64,000 bases of DNA from Pseudomonas kilonensis (GCF_001269885.1 NZ_LHVH01000024.1:372001-436000); one strand, 5' to 3'; counted from the first letter of the stretch, positions 9,300 to 17,694 are shown. Numbers and translations are program-made. The notes: generated from the letters alone by a model not told the origin.

Positions 9300-10748
9300 A
9301 TGACCACCCCCTTTTTGAACACCCCGCCCACGTCCCAGCAGTTTTATATCAATGGTGACTGGCAGTCTCCGGCATACCCGGCCACGCTGCCCGTGGTCAA
9401 TCCCGCCACCGAGCAAGTCATTGCCGAGGTCGCCCGAGGGTCCGGCGAAGACGTTGACCGCGCCGTCGCGGCGGCTCGCGCAGCATTTCCCGACTGGTCC
9501 GCCACTTCGGTGCAAGCGCGCGTGGCGATCCTGGGAAAGATCCATGGGCTGATCCTTGAACGCAAAGAAGAACTGGCCCAGGCGCTCTCGCTGGAAATGG
9601 GCGCGGCCATCGGCTTCGCACGGGCCATGCAAGTGCCGCTGGCCGCCGAACACGTTCGGGTGGCCCGCGATGTGCTATCCACTTACACCTTCCAGAAAAT
9701 TGAGCATGGCACGGCCATTCAACGCGAACCCATCGGCGTCTGCGGCCTCATTACGCCGTGGAACTGGCCGCTGTACCAAATCACCGCCAAAGTCGCCCCA
9801 GCGATTGCCGCCGGTTGCACGGTGGTGTTGAAACCCAGCGAACTGTCGCCCCTGAGCGCCCTTCTCTTCGCGCAATTGGTGCATGACGCAGGCCTGCCTG
9901 CCGGCGTCTTCAACCTGGTGAACGGCAGCGGTGCCGAGGTCGGCGCGGCCATGGCGGCGCATCCCGACATCGACCTGATCTCCATCACCGGCTCGAACCG
10001 CGCCGGCGCACTGGTGGCCCAGGCGGCCGCCCCTACGGTCAAGCGCGTTACCCAAGAGTTGGGCGGCAAGTCCCCGAATGTACTGTTGCCCGACGCCGAC
10101 TTCGCCAAGGCCGTGCCGCCGGGCGTGATGTCGGCATTTCGCAACGTCGGCCAATCGTGCAGCGCACCGACCCGAATGATCGTGCCAAGGAATCGCCTGG
10201 CGGAAGTCGAGGCGTTGGCCGCCGCCACCGCCAACGCGATCATCGTCGGTGTTCCACAATCGGAAGAAACGATCCTCGGCCCCATCGCCAACGAGGCCCA
10301 GTTCAATCGCGTGCAAGCCATGATCGAAGTGGGCATGAATGAAGGGGCCAAGCTTGTCTGCGGTGGCCCAGGGCGCCCGGAGGGTTTTGAACAAGGCTTC
10401 TACACCCGCCCCACGGTTTTCTCGCAAGTCGACAGCGCCATGCGCATCGCCCAGGAAGAAATCTTCGGCCCGGTGCTGTGCATCATTGCCTATGACACGG
10501 TGGATGAAGCCGTCGCCATCGCCAACGACACCGTCTATGGGCTGGGCGCGCACGTCCAGGGCCAGGACCTTGAGCTTGCGCGCGCCGTTGCGTCGCGTAT
10601 CCGCGCAGGGCAAGTGCTGTTGAACTACCCGGCGTGGAACCCTATGGCACCGTTCGGTGGCTACAAGCGTTCGGGCAATGGCCGTGAGTATGGGGTTCAC
10701 GGGTTTGAGGAGTATCTGGAGATCAAGGCGATTGTGGGCTTCGAATGA
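9300..10748 (+). CDS. NAD(P)-dependent aldehyde dehydrogenase
   Basis: A 482-residue ALDH superfamily protein. The general-base Glu is in QELGGKSPN (E253) and the catalytic Cys in VGQSCSAPT (C287). The N-terminal NPATEQVIAEV segment and C-terminal PFGGYKRSGNGREYG are typical. The ATG at 9300 is preceded by GGGAG; an in-frame start 15 bp upstream would overlap that site. Oxidises an aldehyde to the acid, probably the product of the upstream FAD oxidase or aldolase-like enzyme. It ends 5 bp before a convergent GFA gene. Confidence 0.9.
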   Translation: MTTPFLNTPPTSQQFYINGDWQSPAYPATLPVVNPATEQVIAEVARGSGEDVDRAVAAARAAFPDWSATSVQARVAILGKIHGLILERKEELAQALSLEMGAAIGFARAMQVPLAAEHVRVARDVLSTYTFQKIEHGTAIQREPIGVCGLITPWNWPLYQITAKVAPAIAAGCTVVLKPSELSPLSALLFAQLVHDAGLPAGVFNLVNGSGAEVGAAMAAHPDIDLISITGSNRAGALVAQAAAPTVKRVTQELGGKSPNVLLPDADFAKAVPPGVMSAFRNVGQSCSAPTRMIVPRNRLAEVEALAAATANAIIVGVPQSEETILGPIANEAQFNRVQAMIEVGMNEGAKLVCGGPGRPEGFEQGFYTRPTVFSQVDSAMRIAQEEIFGPVLCIIAYDTVDEAVAIANDTVYGLGAHVQGQDLELARAVASRIRAGQVLLNYPAWNPMAPFGGYKRSGNGREYGVHGFEEYLEIKAIVGFE

Positions 10749-10753
10749 CCGCC

Positions 10754-11146
10754 CTACTCCTCAGCCCGCCCCGTCCCCTCGCGATCATGTTCGTAGTGTC
10801 GGGTGAACGGAAACGCCGGCAGCCAGGCCTCACGGCGCACGGTCCAGCTTTCGTAGGTGGGCATCAGTTGATCGGGGGCGTCCAGCGTGCCGAGGTGCAC
10901 TTCTATTTCGTCACCCGAGCGGGCGAACAGCGACGAACCGCAGCGGGGACAGAAAAAGCGTCCGGCGTAGTCCCGTGTTTCACCTTCGATCGTCACGGCA
11001 TCCTGGGGAAACACGGCGGCAGCGTAGAAGAGCGCGCCGTGATGCTTGCGACAGTCGAGGCAGTGGCAGAGGCCTACGCGATACGGACGCCCCGAGGCTT
11101 GGATACGAACGTTGCCGCACAGGCATCCGCCGGTGAATCGGTCCAT
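10754..11146 (-). CDS. GFA family zinc protein (Gfa-like CENP-V)
   Basis: A 130-residue protein with the full cysteine set of the glutathione-dependent formaldehyde-activating family: GGCLCGNVR near the N-terminus, LCHCLDCRKHHG near residue 31, and FCPRCGSSLF near residue 65. These bind structural zinc. The biochemical role of most members is unproven. The start at 11146 follows a strong GGAGGAG site. It converges on the ALDH gene and is probably a separate unit. Confidence 0.88.
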   Translation of the reverse strand: MDRFTGGCLCGNVRIQASGRPYRVGLCHCLDCRKHHGALFYAAAVFPQDAVTIEGETRDYAGRFFCPRCGSSLFARSGDEIEVHLGTLDAPDQLMPTYESWTVRREAWLPAFPFTRHYEHDREGTGRAEE

Positions 11147-11384
11147 GGTGAGTCTCCTCCACAAACGTTTAAACCGTCCAAGTGCCCTCGCAGAGGGCCG
11201 TTATCAGTGGTTATGAACATAGCAGCTACACGACCACCGGGAGATCGCCTCTCCATTTTCAAGCCACTTCTTATTTAAGAATCGAATAAACACCCGGTCT
11301 GGATAACAAATAAGTCCAAGCCGGCGAAAGCACAAACAGCCCATAAAAACCCAGACATCCAAGACAAATCACACCACGAGACCT

Positions 11385-11789
11385 TTAAGAGCCAGATCCA
11401 GAGATGTACATAAGAATTAGAAAAAGACCATGAAAAGCAACCGAGCCAATGGACAGCCACACCCCAACTTTCTTCAAAGCATTTGCTTTGATCAACACCC
11501 CGACAAGCACCAATGCCCCGCCTAACCAGCCGATTTGCGAAAGCGCCAGCAATTCAAAAAGGAATATCACCCAGTTCCAGCTTTCAGGTCCACTTGCATA
11601 AATCCAAACAACATAACAAAAAAAGGCAAGCGGAATACTAAAGCCCCATACAAACAACGAAGCGACTTTAGAGGGTTTTACTTTCATGGCAATTAAAATC
11701 ACCAACAAGCTTACCAACAGCAAACCAAGATAAATTTCACCAATCAAGCTCTCGAGAAACTTCTTTAGCTCCATCATCAACGCGTCCAT
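11385..11789 (-). CDS. Small membrane protein of unknown function, low GC
   Basis: A 134-residue protein with about four hydrophobic segments (roughly residues 20-36, 44-66, 74-100, 108-128) and a short charged N-terminus. I do not recognise a family. The gene and its flanks (about 11275-11860) are clearly richer in A+T than surrounding DNA, and codon use is unlike the neighbours (AAA, ATT and TTA common), suggesting recent acquisition. It has no obvious partner: upstream is the CPBP gene, downstream the GFA gene. A second frame at 11275-11460 overlaps its end and is probably not coding. Confidence 0.6.
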   Translation of the reverse strand: MDALMMELKKFLESLIGEIYLGLLLVSLLVILIAMKVKPSKVASLFVWGFSIPLAFFCYVVWIYASGPESWNWVIFLFELLALSQIGWLGGALVLVGVLIKANALKKVGVWLSIGSVAFHGLFLILMYISGSGS

Positions 11790-11885
11790 GCATACTCCTC
11801 TCGCAGCGCAAAAAATCCGCTGCCTTCCAATGACGGCGGCAAACTAAGTGAGTAGGTGAAAGAGGTCAAGCGCTCAAGCGCAACG

Positions 11886-12623
11886 CTAGTGTCCCACCAT
11901 CGGCACCGCAATCAGCAATATCGCCGTCCCATGGGTAGCGGTCGATGCCACGACGCCGTAGCGCATACGAACGAGCCCGCAAGCCAGGCCTTCAATCAGC
12001 GTAAAAAGCAAAACCGTCCAACCGAGTTGGGTAACGCTCAAGGCGAGAAAAGCATGCAGCGCAGAAAACGCCACGGCACTGATCAGCGCTGCTCGCAGGG
12101 CGCTGACATGCAGTTCGAGGTAACCCTGCAAGAAACCACGAAACAGCACTTCTTCCAGGGCATTGGCCCCGTAGGCCAGCACCGCCATGCCGAGTAGCCA
12201 GGGCCAATAACCTGGAATCGCCGTTTCAGCCCCTTGATAAATCCGCAGCGGCAAACCGATCAGGCAGCCCACGGCGACGCCCATGGCCAGGCCCGCCAGT
12301 CGATTGCCTTTGAATAGAACGACCAGTTGCCACAAGTCCGGCAACAGGCGCGCGCTCAACGCGACCAACAGCAGCGACGAAACACCCAACATCACCAGCA
12401 CGAACGGGTTGGCCAGAAAACCAATCTGCAGATCGCCGTTCAGGGACCACATGCCCAAGGGCGTCATCGCGTCGCGCATCAACACGAATGCCAATAGCAC
12501 AATCACGATACGCAACGCTGTCTGGGTCTTGGGCGTCAACGCGAACCAGAGGCCGAAGAGCGCCAGGCCCGGCAGCAGATACAGGGTGTAGTCCAGCAGA
12601 ACAACGAGTCCTTCGGCGATCAT
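11886..12623 (-). CDS. CPBP-family intramembrane glutamic endopeptidase
   Basis: A 245-residue polytopic membrane protein with the CPBP (CAAX protease/Abi) signature EEVLFRG (E157, E158, R162), a second motif with a histidine in SALHAF (H190) and a third near THGTAI (H231). These residues form the glutamate-type active site in Rce1-like proteases. Bacterial members have varied roles and the substrate here is unknown. Its start codon overlaps the stop of the upstream LysR gene by 4 bp (12620-12623), so the two are translationally coupled. Confidence 0.82.
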   Translation of the reverse strand: MIAEGLVVLLDYTLYLLPGLALFGLWFALTPKTQTALRIVIVLLAFVLMRDAMTPLGMWSLNGDLQIGFLANPFVLVMLGVSSLLLVALSARLLPDLWQLVVLFKGNRLAGLAMGVAVGCLIGLPLRIYQGAETAIPGYWPWLLGMAVLAYGANALEEVLFRGFLQGYLELHVSALRAALISAVAFSALHAFLALSVTQLGWTVLLFTLIEGLACGLVRMRYGVVASTATHGTAILLIAVPMVGH

Positions 12624-13549
12624 CGCGCTCTTCCCTTGGCGTCAACCGGCGCATGTTGCGCCATCAGTTCCACGACCCAATCGATAAACACCCGCAACTT
12701 GGCGCTGATGTGCCGGTTCGGGGGATAGGCCACATACAGCGGCATCGGCTCGAGGTGCCAGTCTTCGAACAGCGGCACCAACCCGCCCTGCGCTTCATGA
12801 GGCCTGGACATGTACCTGGGCAGCCAGAGCACGCCCAACCCTGCCAAACCGGCCGCGAGGTAGGCGTTGCCGTCGTCGATGGCCAGTGCGTAGCGTCCTT
12901 TGACGTGAAGCAGCTCACCGTCACGGCGCATGGCGTAGGGCAAGGATTTGCCGGTGCGTGCCCACAGGAAACCCACGGTGCGATGGTGCGAATCCTCCAG
13001 TTCACGCGGGTGCGCGGGCAGGCCAAACCGTGCCAGGTAACTCGGCGCGGCGAAAACGCCGAGGGCGAGATCGCCAACGCGTCGGGCGACCAGCGACTGA
13101 TCCCTCAACTCACCGCCGCGCACCACGCAATCGACGTTTTCATCGAGCATGTCGACGATGCGATCACTGACGCCCATGTCGATCTGGATGTCCGGGTATC
13201 GCGCGTAGAACGCCGGCAAGGCTGGTATCAGGATCATTGTCGCCAGCGGACTCGGCACGTCCACCCGCAGGCGCCCGCGAGGTAACGCCTGGGCACCGGA
13301 CACGCTGGTCTCGGCATCGTCCATGTCGGCCAGCAGCCGGATCACCCGCTCGTAATAAGCCGCGCCGTCGGCGGTGACGTTGACCTTGCGCGTGGTGCGG
13401 TTGAGCAGTTTGACCCGCAACCGTGCTTCGAGCTGCTGCACCAGTTGGGTCACGGTGGTCTTGCTCATGTGCAGGGTTTCAGCCGCCTTGGTGAAGCTGC
13501 CCGCCTCCACGACTCGAACGAACGCTTGCATCGCATCAAAACGATCCAT
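12620..13549 (-). CDS. LysR-family regulator (CrgA-like subgroup)
   Basis: A 309-residue LTTR starting MDRFDAMQAFVRVVEAGSF, an N-terminus common to the CrgA-like subgroup. The HTH reads SFTKAAETLHMSKTTVTQLVQQLE, followed by a substrate-binding domain with GRLRVDVPSPLA and an RGG segment. It is divergent from the RidA gene at 13682 and coupled to the CPBP gene downstream. The RidA gene is the likely target. Confidence 0.9.
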   Translation of the reverse strand: MDRFDAMQAFVRVVEAGSFTKAAETLHMSKTTVTQLVQQLEARLRVKLLNRTTRKVNVTADGAAYYERVIRLLADMDDAETSVSGAQALPRGRLRVDVPSPLATMILIPALPAFYARYPDIQIDMGVSDRIVDMLDENVDCVVRGGELRDQSLVARRVGDLALGVFAAPSYLARFGLPAHPRELEDSHHRTVGFLWARTGKSLPYAMRRDGELLHVKGRYALAIDDGNAYLAAGLAGLGVLWLPRYMSRPHEAQGGLVPLFEDWHLEPMPLYVAYPPNRHISAKLRVFIDWVVELMAQHAPVDAKGRAR

Positions 13550-13573
13550 TTGTGCCTCGGGTATCGATCCGAT

Positions 13574-13592
13574 TGTTTGGATTTTACAAACA
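13574..13592. promoter_or_regulatory. Candidate operator, TGTTTG-N7-CAAACA
   Basis: A perfect 6+6 inverted repeat, 25 bp upstream of the LysR start and about 90 bp upstream of the divergent RidA start. Its length and central T-N11-A spacing fit an LTTR recognition site, so it may serve autoregulation and control of RidA. Assigned by symmetry and position only. Confidence 0.5.
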
Positions 13593-13681
13593 GTGATCGC
13601 CAAGGTTGCTCGTTTATCGCCTGGACACAAGCCCCTAGAGTGAGTTCATCGTTTGGAACCCACTCTTTGATGGAGGTATTG

Positions 13682-14083
13682 ATGACACAGCGCGATGTGG
13701 TTTTCCCGCCCGGACGCCAGGCACTTTATGAGCGCAATCGCTATTCGCCGGCGATTCGTTCCAATGGTTTTCTGTTCGTCTCGGGACAGGTTGGTAGCAC
13801 CGAAAACGGTTCGCCAGAGCCCGACCTGGAAGCTCAGGTTCGGCTGGCATTCAACAACCTGAAGGCGATACTCGCCGCGGCCGATTGCAGCTTTGATGAT
13901 GTGGTGGACGTCACGGTGTTCATGGTCGATCCCGAATCGATCTTCGAACGGGTCTGGAGCGTCGTGCCCGAGTTCTGGGGCAACGCACCGCATCCGACGC
14001 TGACGGCGGTGGGCGTGACGTGGCTGTATGGGTTTCAGTTCGAGATCAAGGTGATTGCCAGGGTGCCTGAGGCCACCCTGTAG
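13682..14083 (+). CDS. RidA family protein, non-canonical active site
   Basis: A 133-residue YjgF/Rid superfamily protein (SNGFLFVSGQVG, NNLKAILAAADCSFDDVVDVTVFM, FEIKVIARV). The position that holds the catalytic Arg in imine deaminases (PARS-like) reads PHPTLT, so the arginine is absent. This points to a Rid subfamily without classical 2-aminoacrylate deaminase activity. The ATG at 13682 follows GGAGG with 6-7 bp spacing. It is divergent from the LysR gene at 12620-13549 and probably controlled by it. Confidence 0.88.
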   Translation: MTQRDVVFPPGRQALYERNRYSPAIRSNGFLFVSGQVGSTENGSPEPDLEAQVRLAFNNLKAILAAADCSFDDVVDVTVFMVDPESIFERVWSVVPEFWGNAPHPTLTAVGVTWLYGFQFEIKVIARVPEATL

Positions 14084-14111
14084 GTCAGCTTGCATGGTGT
14101 TGGCTGTGCCG

Positions 14112-14280
14112 CCGTCATCGCGAGCAGGCTCGCTCCCACAAGGGGATGTGGACAGGCCGAGCAATCGAAGACACCACAAAACAACTGTGGGAGCGGGCTT
14201 GCTCGCGAAGGCGTCGGATCAATCAGCATTGAGGTTGACTGACCCACCGCCTTCGCGAGCAAGCCCGCTCCCACAAGAAA
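14112..14280. repeat. Cluster of three REP palindromes
   Basis: REP units lie at about 14115-14141 (CGCGAGCAGGCTCGCTCCCA orientation), 14184-14211 (opposite orientation, CTGTGGGAGCGGGCTTGCTC) and 14249-14278 (first orientation again). The last two form an inverted pair (REPIN-like). The cluster lies between the convergent RidA and VOC genes, where it may act as a terminator or mRNA stabiliser. Confidence 0.85.
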
Positions 14281-14301
14281 ATGATGGTGATGATTCGCCG
14301 G

Positions 14302-14781
14302 CTAGCCTTTCACCGCCGCTTCAATCGCGGCAATGTCGATCTTGGTCATTGTCATCATGGCCTCGAAGGCACGCTTGGCGGCGGCTTTGTCGGGACTGGC
14401 GATCGCTTCAAGCAACACACGAGGGCTGATCTGCCATGACAAGCCCCACTTGTCCTTGCACCAGCCGCAGGCGCTCGCCTGGCCGTCGTTGTCGATGATC
14501 GCGTTCCACAAGCGGTCCGTTTCGGCCTGGTCTTCAGTTGTAATCTGGAATGAAAAGGCCTCGTTGTGCTTGAACACCGGCCCGCCGTTGAGGCCGATGC
14601 AAGGGATGCCGATCACCGTGAAATCCACCGTAATCACATCGCCCTCCTTGCCCGACGGATAATCGCTCGGGGCATGATAAAGGGCGTTCACCGCACTGTC
14701 GGGAAAGGTTTTTGCGTAGAATTCTGCCGCTGCCTGGGCGTTGCCGTCGTACCAGAGGCAGATCCTGTTTTTATTATTCAT
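14302..14781 (-). CDS. VOC-superfamily protein (PhnB/3-demethylubiquinone methyltransferase-like)
   Basis: A 159-residue protein starting NKNRICLWYDGNAQAAAEFYAKTF, the PhnB-type glyoxalase-fold N-terminus. Later segments GLNGGPVFKHNEAFSFQI, ADQAETDRLWNAI and CGWCKDKWGLSWQISP are diagnostic of this subfamily. Older databases call it a 3-demethylubiquinone-9 methyltransferase, which the fold does not support; function is unknown. The start follows GGAGAACC. It appears monocistronic. Confidence 0.85.
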   Translation of the reverse strand: MNNKNRICLWYDGNAQAAAEFYAKTFPDSAVNALYHAPSDYPSGKEGDVITVDFTVIGIPCIGLNGGPVFKHNEAFSFQITTEDQAETDRLWNAIIDNDGQASACGWCKDKWGLSWQISPRVLLEAIASPDKAAAKRAFEAMMTMTKIDIAAIEAAVKG

Positions 14782-14850
14782 TCCGGTTCTCCGAAAGGGA
14801 CTGGACGATAAAGTCTAGCAGCCCCCCCGAACGTTGCAGATGGCCGGCCC

Positions 14851-16152
14851 TCAGGTAAACAGATCAACCCCCAACTGGAACGCAACCCACAACGCCAGGC
14901 CTGTGGCAAACATCAGTGCGATGTTTTCGAACAGGTTGTTGCGGTATTCCTTGCCCAGCAGGGACTTCTGGTTGGACATGATCAGCAGGCCCAGGGAAAT
15001 CACCGGCAAGCCGATGATGTTCAGCGCATTGACGCCGATGGTCAACGTGACGAAGTCCGGCATGCCGGGGAGCGACCAGATCAGTGGCGTCACGAGGATG
15101 AACAGCATGAACCATTTGTGCATCGGGTCACGGTGGAACTCTTTGCCGTAACGCTCCCGGCGCCCGGGCCGTACATGCTGGAAGGCGTCGGTGATGAGCA
15201 TCGGGAACGCCGTGGTCTTGCCGGAGATGCTGGCGAACAGCGTGGCGAACACACCGATGAAGAACACGTACCAACCGATCGAACCGAAGAATATTTCCAG
15301 GGCCTTGCCCAAATCGCCCAGGGTTTTGACCTCGATACCGTTGGGTCGCAGGATTTCCGCACCGACGATCCAGATGGCCAGGTTGATGATGATCCCGACA
15401 AACACCGCAAACAGCAGGTCGTTACGCTGGATACGCTTGTGTTCTGGCCCCACCCAGCCCTTCTGGCGCATGACATACGGATGAACGAAGTTGGCGATCG
15501 AGCCGGCCACCGCACCGATTACCGAGACGGCCACCAGCAGCGCGCCATGCACCCCTTCATCGGGCGGGATACTGAAGCCGATGGTGCCTCTGACGATGCC
15601 GGCGACATCCGGGCCGGACATCACCGCCAGGGCCAGGAACGCCAGCGTCATGATCGCCAGCAGCCCTTTCATCACGCCTTCGATCATCGAATAGATATTG
15701 CGCCCGACGAGCATCCACACCGCCAACACCACTGCCACCGAACACAGCAGTGGATAGTCGACCTTGAGCAACATGGCCAGGGCTTCGCCAGCCCCCTTGA
15801 TCATGTAGGCGTTCATCAGGTGCCCCATGAGCAACGCATACACCAGCAGGAACCAGGCGAAAAACGGATTGAGCTGGGCATAACCTTGCAGGATGGTCAT
15901 GCCCTGGTTATTGCAGAGCTGGAAGCGCGCGATGATGTTGACGATCAGGTAGCGCAGCAGCAGAGAGACCGCCAGCACCCACATCATCGCGTAGCCATAA
16001 TTCGCGCCGGCCACGGATGAAGTGATCAAGTCGCCGGCACCCAGCCAGGAAAGGACCGCGATGATGCCGGGACCGAGAAGCTTGAGCAGGCGTACGAAAC
16101 GGCCTTGCGTGGACGCCGCAGCCTGGCCTTCAGCGGAAGGAATGCTCGTCAT
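14851..16152 (-). CDS. NRAMP-like transporter with altered metal-site motifs
   Basis: A 433-residue polytopic membrane protein. The N-terminal LLGPGIIAVLSWLGAGDL...GANYGYAMMW aligns with TM1 of NRAMP/MntH transporters, and IGAVAGSIANFVHPYVMRQ (residues 212-229) with TM6. The metal-coordinating DPGN of TM1 is replaced by GAGD (G38-D41), and the TM6 MPH motif with its metal-binding Met by NFVHPY (N221-Y226). It belongs to the superfamily but may not carry Mn2+/Fe2+ in the canonical way. The start follows GGAG; a 12-bp palindrome lies 58 bp upstream. No accessory gene adjoins it. Confidence 0.82.
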   Translation of the reverse strand: MTSIPSAEGQAAASTQGRFVRLLKLLGPGIIAVLSWLGAGDLITSSVAGANYGYAMMWVLAVSLLLRYLIVNIIARFQLCNNQGMTILQGYAQLNPFFAWFLLVYALLMGHLMNAYMIKGAGEALAMLLKVDYPLLCSVAVVLAVWMLVGRNIYSMIEGVMKGLLAIMTLAFLALAVMSGPDVAGIVRGTIGFSIPPDEGVHGALLVAVSVIGAVAGSIANFVHPYVMRQKGWVGPEHKRIQRNDLLFAVFVGIIINLAIWIVGAEILRPNGIEVKTLGDLGKALEIFFGSIGWYVFFIGVFATLFASISGKTTAFPMLITDAFQHVRPGRRERYGKEFHRDPMHKWFMLFILVTPLIWSLPGMPDFVTLTIGVNALNIIGLPVISLGLLIMSNQKSLLGKEYRNNLFENIALMFATGLALWVAFQLGVDLFT

Positions 16153-16209
16153 GGATGGAATCTCCGTTTATTTTTTTTGTGAGAAACGGCCACAGTCGAA
16201 CATATTAGA

Positions 16210-16221
16210 TACGACGTCGTA
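16210..16221. promoter_or_regulatory. Palindrome TACGACGTCGTA upstream of the NRAMP-like gene
   Basis: A perfect 12-bp palindrome 58-69 bp upstream of the transporter start codon, in an A+T-rich stretch that probably contains the promoter. The form resembles operators of dimeric GntR-type repressors, but no such regulator lies nearby. Confidence 0.4.
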
Positions 16222-16306
16222 CAACCATAATTAATGCGCAATTATGTAAAAATGTTTCAAGGCTATCCGCTCCCGAGATACCGCTGTATTCAGGAGCAAA
16301 TTGCCA

Positions 16307-16543
16307 CTAATCCCTCACCTGCTCGCCGTTATCGACCAGCCAGCGCACCATCCGCGCCAACGGCACCCGATGCTGCTGGATGGCGCACCAACTGACCTGT
16401 TCATGGCGATACAACTCGACATAACGGTTGAGCAGCACGTGGCGGCCATCCTCGGCCAAACGCAGTTCAACCTCACGGCAATGCAGCACATCCGGATCGA
16501 GCGCGCGCATTCGCCGATGCAGGACCAACACCTCGCTACTCAT
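16307..16543 (-). CDS. Small conserved-looking protein downstream of mlaA
   Basis: A 78-residue protein (starts MSSEVLVLHRRMRALDPDV) rich in Arg and His, with no signal peptide or membrane segment. I do not recognise the family. Its ATG at 16541-16543 overlaps the last 8 bp of mlaA in another frame, and base composition matches the neighbours, so it is probably a coupled second gene of that operon. A start 15 bp upstream (MEPLL) is also possible. Confidence 0.6.
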   Translation of the reverse strand: MSSEVLVLHRRMRALDPDVLHCREVELRLAEDGRHVLLNRYVELYRHEQVSWCAIQQHRVPLARMVRWLVDNGEQVRD

Positions 16544-17324
16544 CAGCAGCGGCTCCATCCTGGCATTGCGGGTCGTCCTGCACCACCGCCCCCAACTTCC
16601 CTTGCGCGACAAAATCGGCACGCTGCTGCGCCGTTGCATCGCGTAGCGCCGCGTAGTAATCCGCTTGGGTCTGCAACTGGTTGGTCAGCGGCAATGCCTC
16701 GGCGCGGCCATCGACAACGCCGCCGACGGTGTTGATCGTACCCAGGATGTCGACGGTGCTGCTGTTGTCGCCGAACGGATCGACGGCAAAACTCAGCACT
16801 TTGCCCGTCGCGTCCCGCAGGTTGGCGCTGCCCAGCAGTGGCAGTTCCACGATGGGGCCGGGGGCGACATTCCAGACGCCGAAGGTCTGGCCAAAATCGG
16901 CCTCGTGATGCTCGATGCCCAGCTTGCCCGACACGTCGATCAGCCCGACGATGCCCGCGGTGGTGTTGATGACGAACCGCCCCAGTGTGTTGACCGAGCG
17001 TTGTGCGTTGCCTTGCAGCAGGTCGTTGATGAACACCTTGGGCTCGCCGAAGTTCGCCACGAAGTTGTGGACGCCGGCCTGGAACATCTCCGGCAGCTTG
17101 AGGTAACCACGGGCAACGGGGGCCAGCGCGTAGTCATCCACGGTTCGGTTGAAGGCGAAGATGCCGCGGTTGACCGGTTCTGCGGGATCATGAACGGTAT
17201 AGGTCGCGCTTTCACACGACCCCGGCGTTGCTGCCGGTGTGCTGGAGCAACCGCTGGCGAGTGCCGCCAGTACAACCACGACGGTGGAACGAACAAACAA
17301 CGGAGCGGGCTGGGTGATCGGCAT
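16536..17324 (-). CDS. mlaA: MlaA/VacJ outer-membrane lipid asymmetry lipoprotein
   Basis: A 262-residue lipoprotein. The signal peptide ends in the lipobox LASGC with the lipidated Cys at residue 26. The mature part has the MlaA signature: DPAEPVNRGIFAFN, then FVANFGEPKVFINDLLQG and LGRFVINTTAGIVGLIDVS, and the amphipathic VWNVAPGPIVELPLLG. MlaA forms the outer-membrane ring that removes phospholipids from the outer leaflet and passes them to MlaC. The start at 17324 gives a normal lipoprotein signal; the upstream extension to 17387 does not. The other mla genes are not in this window. Confidence 0.92.
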   Translation of the reverse strand: MPITQPAPLFVRSTVVVVLAALASGCSSTPAATPGSCESATYTVHDPAEPVNRGIFAFNRTVDDYALAPVARGYLKLPEMFQAGVHNFVANFGEPKVFINDLLQGNAQRSVNTLGRFVINTTAGIVGLIDVSGKLGIEHHEADFGQTFGVWNVAPGPIVELPLLGSANLRDATGKVLSFAVDPFGDNSSTVDILGTINTVGGVVDGRAEALPLTNQLQTQADYYAALRDATAQQRADFVAQGKLGAVVQDDPQCQDGAAADE

Positions 17325-17694
17325 ACAGGGTGATCTCGGCGAGGAATGGAGGCGATACCGATCAGCTAAAGAAACGGTGCCGGACACAGCTCTTGTGAAG
17401 AGGAGGACGCTTACTGTGGGAGCAAGGCTTGCCCGCGATGCAGGCGACGCGGACTTTCAAATATCGAGGCGCCTGTTTCGCGAGCAAGCCTTGCTCCCAC
17501 AGAAATCCCCTCGCCACAGGTTTTGTGCAGGGCTGACTCGTTTTTAACTGACTGACATCGAGGGCCATCCTGCCGCCGTTTTTTTGCCCGCAGATTTCCA
17601 GAATATTGCCCGAGCGCAACTTTATTGCCGGATTGAAATATATGACGCAGGCCCTGGATTGACCCTAGTATTCCCCCTGTATTCATTACCCTGC
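17325..17694. repeat. Gene-free region with an inverted REP pair (17412-17521)
   Basis: A divergent 370-bp gap between mlaA and the response regulator gene. At 17412-17504 two REP units (CTGTGGGAGCAAGGCTTGCC and its inverse) face each other across about 45 bp, and a fragment of the GGGGATTTATCCCC class (AAATCCCCTCGCCACAGG) follows to 17521. The remaining sequence should hold both promoters; I see no convincing box. Confidence 0.8.

Noticed and set aside
11275..11460. 61-codon minus-strand frame beside the low-GC membrane protein
   Set aside because: It overlaps the end of the better-supported 134-codon gene in another frame, has no ribosome binding site and no partner.
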